Translations under genes and position numbers: made by a program
Notes under the pieces: generated by a model
The model's input: the letters and a program-made list of their open reading frames with translations, nothing else
Told to the model about the DNA's origin: nothing
The model's database searches: none
Origin: Adiantum capillus-veneris
Taxonomy: Eukaryota > Streptophyta > Polypodiopsida > Polypodiales > Pteridaceae
NCBI GenBank assembly: GCA_014529385.2
Contig: CM043953.1
Span: forward strand, 115,232,049-115,296,048
Direction of reading: 5' to 3'
DNA: 64,000 nucleotides
Part shown: positions 53,516-64,000 of the stretch, piece after piece
Numbering within the stretch: position 1 is the first letter of the stretch
Layout: every line of letters starts with the position of its first letter

Positions 53516-53542
53516 TTTGGGGTTCGCTTTGCTCCCGTCATT

Positions 53543-53562
53543 TGGTGCCCCCGCGGAGGATC
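53543..53562 (+). promoter_or_regulatory. T2 candidate primer binding site
   Basis: TGGTGCCCCCGCGGAGGATC starts two bases after the LTR. It differs from the T1 site at only two positions. The tRNA is not identified. Confidence 0.6.
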
Positions 53563-54315
53563 TTTTCATGAAACCCTTCAGTTTACAAGACTGAAACCCC
53601 TAAACTATTGTGAATGGATGAATGGCTAGCAGGATTTGCTAATTGGACGACAGCAGAAGAAGAGCTCTAAGCACAACTAGACGAACTCCGCATCTCCATC
53701 GAAGCTCGAGTGCCAGGCGTAACGGTAATCGAGTTGTAGTGGGAGAGTCAACCAACACGCCAAACCCAGTGGATATACATAGGCCAAGTGCCAAGAAGAA
53801 GAAGGAGAAGGTCGAAACCATGTCCGCAACCTACAACCAACCCACAACAACAAAATGGAAGGAGCTCTACACAATAGAGAATCAACACTGTTCTACTTTG
53901 AGAATCGGGTAACTCAAGTCACCGAGGTAATTATCACAGTCACTTTTCAAGTCGCACCTGATGCTGCAGCACAGATAACGGAATAATTGGCTCACACTCT
54001 CACTAGAGAAACTAGGGATCTACTGAGTTTGTTTCAGGAAATAACACCACCCTCTCCCACAAGCTTGGACAATGACTAAGCACCTCTAAGCTTCACATGA
54101 ATCAGTACAACCTACCTCAAGACAGATCACACATACCAACACGTGTACGCTCAATCAAGGTAATACTGGATTTGAAGGCTCACTACCAGCACGTCATTGA
54201 CACCATGCTGGGTGGGGAGAAATTTTTTGAGGTTTTGGCATCAGATCAACCATTTGTCTTACCTTTGGTACAAGGCAATGTACCGTTTGAAGTTTTAATC
54301 TATGTCCTAGTATAA
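53563..54315 (+). pseudogene. T2 leader with ORF1
   Basis: ORF1 is 54097-54315 (72 aa), ending 82 bp before the gag Met. Its last 31 residues match T1 ORF1 (3409-3651) without gaps: [RK]-x-x-E-[IV]-L, P-x-V-[IL]-P, F-[DE]-V and V-L-[IV]-stop are shared. Upstream, 53640-54080 has protein-like text in pieces with stops (for example a QLDELRISIEARV line), so ORF1 may once have been longer. It has no known domain. Its conserved position between primer site and gag in both Tat-like elements argues for a real product. Confidence 0.45.
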
Positions 54316-54397
54316 GAGGGTATACACGCCTCCTTGTAAAGAAGAAAAAACTTTTGCAAGTTAAGCAGTGTGTCTTTCTAGCTCTCTCTCAGTAATC

Positions 54398-55123
54398 ATG
54401 GTAAGTGTAGCATTTCCAACATTTAAAGGAAAGAAGGGGGAGGATTTGGTAACAGACTTCCTAGATGACTTTGAAGTAGCATGTGTAGTCAGCAACAAAG
54501 ATACGGATGAATCCCGGGTTAGAATCTTTAAGCATCTCATGAAGCTAGAAGCTAGATCATGGTACAATGCACTTCCACAAGCAACCAAGGATGACTAGGA
54601 ACCCTTAAAAACCGCTTTTAAGAGGAGCTTTGGGGGAGGTACCACTTCAGAAAAGTTGTGGGACAAGTTGAGAGACTTGAAGCAGGGGGGTCTTTTAGAA
54701 TATGCCACCTATGAGTCCAAATTTGTGGATTTGTGGGAACGGTGGGTTGAGTCACTGGCAAGGGGGGAAGCCGCACCCGATTTCCTAAAAAAAAATCGCT
54801 TCACGCATGGCTTATGGCCGCTTCTCAAGGAGAAGGTGAAAGGTAGATTCCCGGCTACGTACGAGTTAGCCGTTGAGATTGCTCGCCTTAAGGACAAGAA
54901 GCTGCGAATGAAAGCCAAAGAAACCGAGTCAACAGAAGCAGGAACATCGCGTCGACCAGCAACTACGACAACCACCATACCACCACCACCGGCTCTTGGG
55001 GTAAGAGATGACCAACAAGATATGTTGGCCCATATTACTGACCAACTGCAGAATTTGTCTGTCCACTTAATACAGCAAGGGAGGAGTCAAGAAATATATA
55101 AAGACCCTGGAAGAGCACGATGA
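54398..55123 (+). pseudogene. T2 gag
   Basis: Gag related to T1 gag: MVSVAFPTFKGKKGEDLVTD, then EVACVVSN, EARSWYNALP, a TAG at about 54596 where Trp is expected, then SFGGGTTSEKLWDKLRDLKQ, YATYESKFVDLWERW and FLKKNRFTHGLWPLLKEKVK. A proline-rich tail follows (TTTTIPPPPA). The frame closes at 55121 with TGA just before the zinc knuckle. The capsid plan matches T1 residue block for block. Confidence 0.88.
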
Positions 55124-55129
55124 AAAAAC

Positions 55130-56170
55130 ATGGAGTATCATTGCTACAACTGCGGAGAAGACGGTGACAGTATGTACTACTGTCGCAAACCACAACAAAA
55201 CTATAATAGAGGAGGTAGGAGGAACCAATTGTCACTCCCTAGAGAAAGAACACCCCCACCCCAAGCACCACTCCCACCAACACAAATTCTACGTCCACCC
55301 CAGACACCACTACAAGCATCCATCCCACCTCTCCCACCAGCCCAACCACCTGATCGCCCTGTAAACATCATAAGGCTAGAAGAGAAAGGAAAAGCCGTAG
55401 TAGTGGATCCACCCAGAGCAAAGGAGAGGGACAAGGGTAAGGAGAAGGTAACCTTTTTAGAACCACTTGAAGCCATGACTGTGAAAAGAGCTAGGAGGGA
55501 GAATGCTACACAATCAGATGATGAGAGAAGCATGAGAGGAGAAACTAGCAAGAGGCCATCCAGGCCACGACGGAAATTGGGCATCACCGACTTCCAGCTA
55601 GGGGAAAGTTCTAAGCCATATGATCTAACATTGGATGTGGCAGAGCAAGGACCGAAGATTACATGGCCACAACTGCTACATCTTGCACCAAAAGTAAGGC
55701 AACAATGGTCTAAAATGGTAAGTACAAGACGATCCAAAACAAAGGTAGCCGGAGCAATTTCGGGATGCAACATGGATGACATCCTTCCAATTGTCAACGT
55801 AAACATAAAAGGAAAGAGGGTTGGAAACACCTACATTGATGGAGGTGCACAAATCTGTGTAATAAGCGAAGCTATGATGCTTCGATTAGGGCTCCAGGTT
55901 GACAGGCCTTCTCCATGCAGGGCAAAGATGACAAACAACGCAAAAGTAAAGTGTGTGGGTGTGGTAAGTGCCGTGAAAATAAAAGCTTTCAACACTGAGG
56001 TAGAGGTAGATGTTTTTGTAATGCCTACTAAGGGGGAGGGCTATCCACTAATTTTGGGAAGGCCATGGTTGATGGTCATGAAGGAAAAACAGGATTGGGT
56101 TACTGGCCTTCTACGCATGACCGGTAAGAAAGGGGAGACAATCTACTACGACATGAGGATTGGCAAGTAG
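55130..56170 (+). pseudogene. T2 nucleocapsid and protease
   Basis: Begins with a knuckle CYNCGEDGDSMYYC, in which the zinc-binding His is replaced by Asp. A proline-rich and then basic linker follows, as in T1 (RPRRKLGITDFQLGESSKPY matches the T1 HVSDFPLGDGQLSY region). The protease carries YIDGGAQICVISEAM, the same DGGA as T1, then the NNAKVKCVGVV strand and the ILGRPW motif near the end. It ends with TAG at 56168; the following acidic Ser/Asp/Glu-rich linker resumes at 56177. Confidence 0.88.
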
Positions 56171-56176
56171 AATCAA

Positions 56177-57045
56177 ATGAATCTGGAAACATCGGCAGAT
56201 GAAAGCACTAGCGAATCTTCTAGTTCTGAGGAGGAGACCACATCCACCGATGAAAGTGACAGTTCCATTAATGTGATGGGTATCATTATGAAGGATCCAC
56301 AAAGGGTAGCACAACTGGTGATCCATCACCAAAAGGGAAACCCAATGAAGAGGAGAGAAAATCACGTGGCCTAGGAGGAAGTAGGTTGAAGGGTATGTTG
56401 TCTACGGAATTAACACTTGAGGAGAAAGATAGTTTTTTGCAAATGTTGATGGGATTTCCTAACCTGTTCATTGACAACTATAAAAGAATCACAGGCATTA
56501 CAATGGTGGAACATCATATTAAGCTGAAGGAAGCGGTAAAACCAGTTGTGCAAAAGCTACGACGACTGGGGGTCATACAAGAAAAGGCACTCTTGGCCGA
56601 GGTAAGGAAACTGCTGGAGGCGGGATTCATCTATCCTGTAGAAAACTCAGAATGGGTGTCACCCGTAGTGGTGACGCCTAAAAAGAATGGTAAGTGGAGG
56701 GTCTGTGTTGACTACAAACCACTAAATGCAGCTACAAAGAGAGACCACTTTCCTCTCTCTTTCTTGGATGAAATTCTGAATGAAGTAGCGGGTTTTGAAT
56801 GCTATACCATCTGTGATGGTTATTCAGGATACTTTCAAATACGCATAGCCTTGGAAGATCAGCTAAAAACCACTTTTATCATGCCATGGGGTTGTTTTGC
56901 ATACAGGGTTATGCCATTTGGTCTCACAAATGCACCTGCCACATTCCAAAGATATGTCACATATGTTTTTCAACCCTTCTTTGGAACATCCATAAGAGTG
57001 TTCATTGATGATTTTTGTATATATAGCTCTATATTTCGCATTTAG
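56177..57045 (+). pseudogene. T2 acidic linker and reverse transcriptase, first part
   Basis: 56177-56374 is the acidic linker; a frame shift near 56372 leads to 56386-57045. That holds the RT fingers and palm: HIKLKEAVKPVVQKLRRLG, VENSEWVSPVVVTPKKNGKW, CVDYKPLNAATKRDHFPLSF, CDGYSGYFQIRIALEDQLKT, PFGLTNAPATFQ and the active site VFIDDFCIYSS. A small shift right after the active site, at about 57030-57043, moves the frame. Confidence 0.9.
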
Positions 57046-57062
57046 AAAAGGTAACTGAAGGT

Positions 57063-58703
57063 TTGGCTAGGTTGCAGAGCCTAGGTGGGCAATTAAATGT
57101 GGATAAATGTCACATTGGGGAGAGTAAAGTCATTCTACTAGGCCATGAAATTTCAGCAAGAGATATCAACGCCGACCCAAGTAAGGTGTCTGCACTCATA
57201 GCCCTACCTTCACCAACGACCGCACGTCAACTGGTCTCTTTTCTACAGAAGGTGAGGTACTTAAGTAGATTCATACATCTACTATCACAACTTGTTCTAC
57301 CACTGCAACAACTCACTCAAAGATCAACTTTCACTTGGGACGAGGAAAGCGAACATCACTACAACAAGGTAAAGGAGGTCTTAGCCACTCTGCCAACTAT
57401 CTCACCACCTAAGTGGGATGAAAAATTCTATGTCACCTCAAGTGTTGGTGATGACTCATTGGGGGCTGTGCTACTCCAAAAGGATATGACGACATCTTTC
57501 ATGAGGCCAATCTACTTCTCTAGTCGAATGATGACAGGAGGAGAGAAAGGTTTCACCCATGTGGAACACTTAGTCCTAGCTCTTAGATTTGCAACTACAA
57601 AGTTTAGGTCATATTTGCTACCTAATCAATTTGTGATTCTAACAACGGATGAAATATTTCCCTATGTTGTACAACACATGGATGTGTCTGCTAGAATTAC
57701 TAAATGGCTAGTTCGTCTGCAAGAGTTTGACTACACGGTACAGGTAGAAAGCACGACAAGGGCAAGTTTGGGGGGACTCATGACCTACCAAGTCTTTGAA
57801 GGGAAGGAGAAGCAATCTAAGGAAGGAGAAGTCCGATTACCTCCAGTACCACCGATGGTAGAAGGAGCATACTCTCTCTACTTTGATGGAGCCTACAAGC
57901 GAGCGTCCGACAAAGCAGCTGCAGGCATAATGGTCTTTGATGACAAAGGGACAAAGGTATTTTTGTTGGGCCAATTGTTAGATTCACATTCTAACAATGA
58001 AGCTGAGTATGCAGCACTAACCAAGGGTCTACAATGGTGCGTCTCACAAGGTGTACAACGCCTTAATGTATTTGGGGATACTCTACTTCTGGTAAGGCAA
58101 GTAAATGGAGCATGGACATGCAAGAATCCTAGTTTAAGGACTCACTTAAGTGGTGTAAAAACCTTGTTGGGTAAGTTTGAAGAAGTTCAAATACACCATA
58201 TCCCAAGGGCTCAAAACCAAGAAGCAGATGCCCTAGCAAGTGAAAGACTACAGGAAGTGGTGGTTGGAGCAATAAAACTAAATCTCCCTCTATTTCAAGG
58301 AAGTGATGCCTTGCCTAACATCATTGGGCCATTACCTAGGGCCAACTCAAGAAAATTCTACATTATCATGGGGGTCGACTACATGACTAGATGGGCAGAG
58401 GCTACAGCCACCACTAGAATCAAAGCGGTAGAGGTAGCTAAATTTATCTACGAGCACATATGCTGTAGGTTTGGCACACCTTTAGAGATCATCTCTGATA
58501 GAGGGCCAGGTTTCAGAGCAGACTTGGTAGGAGAATTAATGCAAAAACTGGGCATTACAAGGAGGCACTCTTCACCATATTACCCTCAATGTAATGGCCT
58601 AGGTGAAAAGGTAAATGGAATGGTTTTTAAAATTATTACCAAGAAGGTAAACAATCATCCCGGAGACTGGGATAAGTATCTACTACCAGCTTTATGGGCC
58701 TAG
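57063..58703 (+). pseudogene. T2 RT end, two RNase H domains, truncated integrase
   Basis: The frame continues RT (GGQLNVDKCHIGESKVILLG) into the first RNase H, where SVGDD replaces the catalytic TDAS as in T1. The second, archaeal-type RNase H follows: YFDGAYKRASDKAAAGIMVF, SNNEAEYAALTKGL, VFGDTLLLVRQV and NQEADALASERL, with all expected acids. Right after, near 58318, the text jumps from FQGSDALPN to IIGPLP: about 130 residues present in T1 (HHCC finger and first catalytic Asp) are missing. The second Asp (IISDRGPGFRADL) and the Glu (GLGEKVNG) remain. A TAG at 58701 ends it. Confidence 0.92.
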
Positions 58704-59159
58704 AGAACTTCATTTCGTACATCCTTGGGATTCACACCGTATCATCTAGTATTTGGTAAGGAAGCAATCTTGCCCATTGAAGTGCAACTACAAAGTCTCA
58801 GAGTAATGGCAAGCCAGCTTCAACAGCCCAACATGCATTTGAGAGATCACATCATCAACTTGGAAAGACTGCAGCTGGACAGAGAAGAGGCAATAAATTA
58901 TTATGCAGCACAAGCAGAGCATAGATGGCTTAGCTTTAACGAGCATCTTCGGAAAAAATAATTGAAGAAAGGAATGTTGGTGCTCCGCTACGACAATCGC
59001 TTCGACACGCGCAAGGATAAGAAACTCCTACTCCGATGGGAAGGTCCTTTCATCGTCAGGAAAAAGTATGCCAATGGAAGCTACCAGCTTATGGAGGCTG
59101 ATGGAAAACTTCATAAAACCAGGGTAAATGGTTGGCGACTTAAACCTTATTTTCTTTGA
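58704..59159 (+). pseudogene. T2 integrase C-terminal region
   Basis: 58725-58961 has GFTPYHLVFGKEAILPIEVQ as in T1. After a TAA at about 58960, 58962-59159 has LVLRYDNRFD, LLRWEGPFIV and ANGSYQLMEADGKLHKTRVN, the C-terminal domain. There is no chromodomain. A short Pro/Asp-rich tail (59160-59255) precedes the polypurine tract. Confidence 0.88.
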
Positions 59160-59267
59160 TTTGACCAGGCTCCACCAATTGACATTCCAGATGAGGACAC
59201 ACCATCAGCCGCCACCTCCGACGATAATGATCAAACAGATGAGCTAGAGACATGAATGCCTCTAGCC

Positions 59268-59283
59268 AAAAGGGGAGGGCTAA
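59268..59283 (+). promoter_or_regulatory. T2 polypurine tract
   Basis: AAAAGGGGAGGGCTAA directly before the 3' LTR. Confidence 0.8.
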
Positions 59284-60576
59284 TGATGGGGGCTTTTCAC
59301 AAGCCAAGCTCCCATACCCCTCTTCTCTCGTCCCCACCCCATGAAAACCCCCTCTTAGGGAGGGAGTGATAAAAGGCATTGGCAAAATTAAGAAAAAAAA
59401 AAGTATGATTATGTAAATATATAAGAAAGGTAAAATAGGCCACCTCATGCCTGCGGGGTAGCCCATCCCCACCTTGAGTCCTTTTTCTTCATTGTTGCCC
59501 CGCCGTGTGTCCCTTTTCCTCTCCTCCACTCAAAAGGTCAACCCCCTCTCTCTTCCCCTTGTCCTTTCTCCTTTCTCTCTCCCCTCAAGCTACCCCACCT
59601 CTCACCAATAATGCACCCTAACTCACATGCAACTTACCCTATCTTCCAAAATAGTATACCCCACCCCCTCTTTCTCTCTCCTATCATATCCCATGACCCA
59701 AATACCCCCCTCTCTCTCTAAAGGGCGCCATATCTCTTGTCTTGTAGCTAAATAACCTTCCCCACACTCACACACACTCAGTTTCACTGAAAAAGGTGTC
59801 CACAGACCCATCCCCACCCAGTGGTTACCTGTTTTTTCTTGTGTTCACACACATCTGCACACAGATTCACCTCTGAACACACTCCCCTCTCTCCCCTCTT
59901 GTAATTACTTTATTCTCCATGTCACCTCTCACTTTTTTTCATCAACCCATCTCTCTCTCTTAGTCTCTCTCTCATGAGACTGCTGTTCTGGCACATATAC
60001 ACACAGCCAGACAAGTGGGGCCCACAGTCACATGGCCTATGTAGATAATGATTTCTTCATTTCTAAATTCTAGAATTCCTCCCCCCTCCTCCCCTATATA
60101 AAGAGGGGTCACCATCACACTAAATACACACACAACATCACCAAAGAACACACTATGCATTGTGTGTGCCTAGTGCACACCCACACACCCACACCATCAC
60201 CATCACCGCAATCACCATGCTTGTCTTGAGCATGACCTCTACACCCTTGGCTATGGAAGATGAAGGGAAACTAAATGAAGGATGATGGCCATAACCCTCG
60301 TGCGAGTCTTCGCCATCAACTCCCACCTATCCGCCATGTGCTCTACCACTCTCTCCCTTCTCATTCCCCTACCCTATGCTCCCCATTTCATCGCCTTATT
60401 CTCTAAATAAAGCTTGAGGTTTTGTGAGTATGTTTTCTTGCAATGTTTTGCCCATGTGAGGTGTGCGGAATCGCCACCTAATCTTGTGTTTGGAGTGAGC
60501 TTGTGTATGTGTGAAGGGTGTGCGGATTCGCCATCCTTTTGTGGTGCCTAAGTACTAAGCCGCTATACCCCCACCC

Positions 60577-60619
<43 letters not shown>

Positions 60620-60828
60620 TGATCTCATTCCCTTTCCTCTTCATCATTACTCCCAAGCATCCATCTCTCTTGGATGAAAACTTTGTTATGGTGGTGTGTT
60701 GTTTGCGTCCTAGCCGCTGAAGCTAGGTGGTGCCCTTGTTTGCTTTACCATGACAGGCTCGAGGCGCGCCATTCGGTCCCCGATGTTTTAGAGGCCGTCG
60801 GGGTTCAGGGTTCGCTTTGCTCCCATCA
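59284..60828 (+). repeat. T2 3' LTR
   Basis: 1545 bp, partner of 51992-53540. It carries a short extra CT stretch near 59961 and a shorter (CT)n at about 60582-60616. GCTT follows at 60829. Confidence 0.95.
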
Positions 60829-61445
60829 GCTTCACAGAAGTGATAACCGTGTTGCTTGAACATAAACTCCCATCGCTTCCATGGAGATACCCCATGGATG
60901 GCATGTGATATAAACTCCAAAAACTAAGGATATGAAAAAAAAATGGGGTTAAAGTTGAAAACTGACAATGAGACACAACTCATAAACACTCAAGAGACTC
61001 GTTGTATTTCTTAAGGTCTTGTTTGATTAAAGATCAAAATGAACTCAGAAACAAGAGATTATAACTCAAGGAACTTAATCAAAATTTAAACTAGGATTAA
61101 AACTTTACTGAGAAGATGTGACGTGGATAGACCTAGCATAACATAGAAGATTTAAGTGTGAACATTGTCTTACATGCTTGAAAAAGGCCAACGCAAGTGT
61201 TCACCTGTGTGATACAACGGGGGATGGTCCTTTTCAGCTAGGACTAATAATCGTTGGTCTATGTTTTGATCTCGGGTTCATTCACTACCCTAGAATTGGG
61301 ATTGAATGGGAGTGTATCCCGGCCGGGTGATAGGTACCCGCAAATGCGTCTAGAAATTGGCCGATGGAAAAAAGAGGAAGGAAAATGGATCCATGAAGGG
61401 ATCAGACAAAGGAGGAGGACATGAATTTAATTAAGGAACTCTTCT
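60829..61445 (-). repeat. Repeat Q', inverted copy
   Basis: Reverse complement of 44781-45420. Its broken start lies left of T2 (about 51956-51991, AGTAAGGAGATAGCTT), joined across the T2 target site. It has no coding signal. Confidence 0.75.
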
Positions 61446-62829
61446 ATTTGTTTGGTAAAAAGGAACCTTGGAAAGGCTAGGAATCTAAATGGGCTATTCC
61501 ACAATTGTCCTCATCAGCTGGACCTTTGCTCTACTTCTTGGATTATTGATTTAAAAAGAATCTAGAGTAGATTATTTTTTGTAAGCCTTTTCCACATAAA
61601 ATAAAGAATAATAAGAATTGGAAATTGTGTCATGGTGCCACCTCTACACGTGGCGGAGGAGACAGAATACCAGAGTCCTGGGAAAAGGATAGAGATGTGC
61701 CTAGAGGAGTATATGTGATTGCTTGGAAGATAGCTAGAAAATTTTACTAATACTAAAGAAAAAAGAAAATAAAACATTATAAAAAGGAAAAAGGTGTGAA
61801 CGACCTGATAAATGCACACTTGCAAGAGTATACAACAATTTGCATGTTGCTTTCAATTGTTTGAAATGTATTTTTGGTTTGACATGATTGGAATATTGTT
61901 TCTTAGTATCATAATATTACCTTGGGAAAGTGAATTTACCATATGGTTTGATGGGTTTCGGAGGGTTATATTGTTGGCCAAAAAGTTTATCCAAACTTTT
62001 ATGTTCTAAATAAAGATAGTTTAAAGGTGGAAAAGGGAGTCTCAATTCACAGAGCGGGGTTCTAACTTGGGAATGTGGGATACGTGTAGTTGATAATAAC
62101 CCTCATCTTGGGGGAACGCATCAATGGTTGTGCTTGGTTAGAACCAAGCACCAAGAACCAATAAAAAAGGGTTGATGACTTTGAACCAAGGGTGAATTAA
62201 GAAAGTCCCACCAATTGACCCTGGAAGGTTGAGTTCAAATAGTTTGATGACTTTGATTGGGAAGAATGCTTCAATTTTAGAAAAGGTTCTCAAGGATAAT
62301 GAATCCTTGGTGTATCTATAGGATGTTATCACGAGTTGGCATTGGAGAGCAAGAGGAGTCTTGTCTCAATGTTGGTCTCAAGCGGGAGGGATATCAAGAG
62401 TCGCGGTGTAACTAGGGTTCTAGTGCAACTAGTAGATTTTTTGGAATTCATGGTGCGGCCATTGATTGTAGTATAGCCATAGGATGTGGTGCAACAAACA
62501 CTTTTTTTTTGCGAGTTGTGAAACAACTATTTAAGACAATGTAGCCGACGACCCTTGACATGGCCCTCACAAGTGGTACTAGAGTGTAGTTTCTATCCTT
62601 GCCCATACAAAGATTTGTGTAAGAATATATGGTGATAGCAATTGTAGAAAAGAAAGAGGACATGATAAAGAACTTTGCCTACCTCATCTTTTCTACCAAA
62701 GAATGAATTGGAAATCTGCAAAGATAGGAGGTCCAGTACAATATAGCATGAATATTGCATTGGATCCCATGACTATGATTTGGATAATCTTTGTCTTGAA
62801 ATGGTGATAGAAAAAAAATTGGGAGCGGG
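61446..62829 (+). other. Unassigned sequence with a possible LTR end
   Basis: No recognised coding domain. Near 62560-62571 the text CCCTCACA is followed by AGTGGTACTAGAG (62572-62584), like an LTR end plus a decayed initiator-Met primer site (two changes from TGGTATCAGAG); CTATTTAAG at about 62527 may be its TATA box. No partner LTR was found. Confidence 0.4.
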
Positions 62830-64000
62830 TACCAAGTAATATTGTTGGACCCTTGTTGAAAAAAATCGGCATTGTGTATGGACTTGCAAGTTAGTTTTAT
62901 CCAAGTCTGTATTATTATATTTTGCATTACTATGAACCCTAGAGATTTAAGGACAATCCTCTAAAAAACATGAAATGGGAGAACATAGCATTTACAAAAT
63001 GCTAAAGAAGTGTTTTTATTGATCGTTAATTATTTTTCCAAATGTAGTTTGGGACGTGATAAAGAGGATCCATCTTTTGAAATCTCCAAATTTTTAAGAG
63101 ACCCTTATGAATTTGTGAGTCTATCGCTAAGAGGAACTAGTTTTGTTTGCCTCAGCCACATAAGGTATGCCGCATAAACTCCCAAGAGATAGAGCTATTT
63201 GGAACTTTCCTATATCTAACACTACAAATTTTTTGCTTCCTAATACACGAGCGTCACCAACATCTCAAGTTGTCCTTGCACCAAATCAGATGTCGCTTGC
63301 TACAACACTCATAAAGGATTTTGGATATAACAAGGATTCTGAAGGCCCTGCTCAGATCTGTGTAGCCACATCCATTTTTAGGCATAGGTGATGATGTACC
63401 TACGATTGACATAGAGAGTGGAAAGTCCAAGCGGAGGATCATGAAGACTTACTCACATCAATGGGACACAAGTCCAAGAAAGCAAAACAACAAAATCAAC
63501 TCTATTGGCAAGATAAGCTTATCCCACATAAACCTCCAAGGCACCAAATGTGATTGTAGCACCTAGGGGGAGGTTAACATATACAAAAAATGATCTGAAT
63601 CCATGCTGGAGTCATAGATAGTTTTTCTCCTGGCTTTGTACCTCAAGAAGAAGTGTAAGAAAACAACCTTGAATATTCCATGTTAGCTAGCATATGAGGT
63701 CAATAAACTCAATTGGATCCCCCTAGAAGAATTGATTAAGCCACTTGTAGAGCTTCGTGAAAAAGAAGCAGTGGGTGAACAACATCCTCCAGATACAAAT
63801 TTGAAAACCTTGGAGCAAGAGGAAGGCACCCAACACAAGCAAGAACTCCTCACACTACTACCAAAATTGCTGAGCATCAACACAACTAGAGTAGTCATAG
63901 TACATTTTGCTTCAATAAAGAATGAGATTGAAGAACAAGAAAATATTTATGCTACACTGGATCTCAATGAGCAAAATCAATAGTTCTCCGTCCTTGAAAC
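62830..64000 (+). repeat. Repeat P, plus-strand copy (runs off the window)
   Basis: Inverted copy of P' (51955 back to about 48480). It encodes, with breaks, the same text: a LPRDRAIWN line at 63173, FGYNKDSEGPAQICV at about 63325, and at 63732-63983 an open frame with EEGTQHKQELLTLLPKLL, EIEEQENIYATLDLNEQNQ. It lacks N1 and so shows the empty N1 site at about 63786. The chromodomain should follow just beyond base 64000. The protein family is not recognised. Confidence 0.65.

Larger units (their letters stand above)
51992..53540 (+). repeat. T2 5' LTR
   Basis: 1549 bp. It contains a TATA box at 52792-52799 (CTATATAAAG), a polyadenylation-like AATAAA at about 53103, a (CT)n run of about 54 bp (53275-53328), then the U5 module 53421-53515. 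It pairs with 59284-60828. Confidence 0.95.
51992..60828 (+). mobile_element. T2: Tat-like Ty3/gypsy retrotransposon, young but defective
   Basis: LTRs 51992-53540 and 59284-60828 (TGATGGGGG to CCCRTCA) differ by few substitutions and a small CT-repeat indel. Target duplication GCTT lies at 51988-51991 and 60829-60832. The internal region has a primer site, ORF1, gag, protease, RT, two RNase H domains, part of integrase and a polypurine tract. Stops and shifts break the frame at about 54596, 55121, 56168, 56372, 57043, 58701 and 58960. Integrase has lost about 130 residues. It sits inside repeat Q', whose text joins across it. Confidence 0.93.

Noticed and set aside
55164-55364. His/Pro-rich ORF
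   Set aside because: Shadow frame of the T2 nucleocapsid linker.
55201-55830. Minus-strand ORF of 209 codons
   Set aside because: It is the antisense shadow of the T2 proline-rich linker and protease.

Overview
The window looks like nuclear DNA of a land plant with a large, repeat-packed genome. Nearly all of it is LTR retrotransposons of plant type: Ty3/gypsy elements of a chromovirus-like group, Ty3/gypsy elements of the Tat-like group with two RNase H domains, a Ty1/copia element, and non-autonomous LTR elements. I recognise no intact host gene, tRNA, rRNA, CRISPR array or bacterial operon. A non-flowering vascular plant (fern, gymnosperm, lycophyte) is a guess I cannot prove.

Layout, names used here: G0 is an old minus-strand gypsy element split into 1-1529, 10276-10748 and 12437-13250. 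It was hit by T1 (1530-10275, an intact Tat-like element with one uninterrupted gag-pol frame) and by solo LTR S1 (10749-12436, target duplication GGATA). Next is G3, a plus-strand gypsy remnant in pieces (13251-13420, 24948-27112, 44199-44780). G3 was split first by its relative G2 (13421-24947, which carries a DNA-transposon-like insert D1 at about 19321-23062), then by L1 (27113-44198). L1 is a gag-only LTR element with structure LTR-body-LTR-body-LTR. It holds solo LTR S2 (27478-30081) inside its first LTR and copia element C1 (31269-37354) inside its first body.

After 44.8 kb come a repeat Q (44781-about 45442), poorly resolved sequence, a copia-like LTR end (about 47169-47476), and a minus-strand repeat P' ending in a chromodomain (48317-51955) that holds a small non-coding LTR element N1 (48701-50992). 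T2 (51992-60828) is a second Tat-like element with young LTRs but a broken frame and a deletion in integrase. The window ends with inverted copies of Q (60829-61445) and P (62830-64000).

The most interesting signals are: (1) a leader segment of about 90 bp shared by T1 (gypsy) and C1 (copia); (2) a small ORF before gag conserved between T1 and T2; (3) a U5 hairpin followed by TGGTGCCCC in T1, T2 and S2, plus a second hairpin with GGCC in its loop in T2 and S2, with differing stems; (4) 4-bp target duplications in the Tat-like set and in gag-only L1, against 5 bp for the other elements; (5) an RT segment replacing the protease core in C1; (6) a pentatricopeptide-like fragment in an L1 LTR; (7) the D1 insert with tandem arrays near both ends. 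All identities come from reading motifs; no database search was run.
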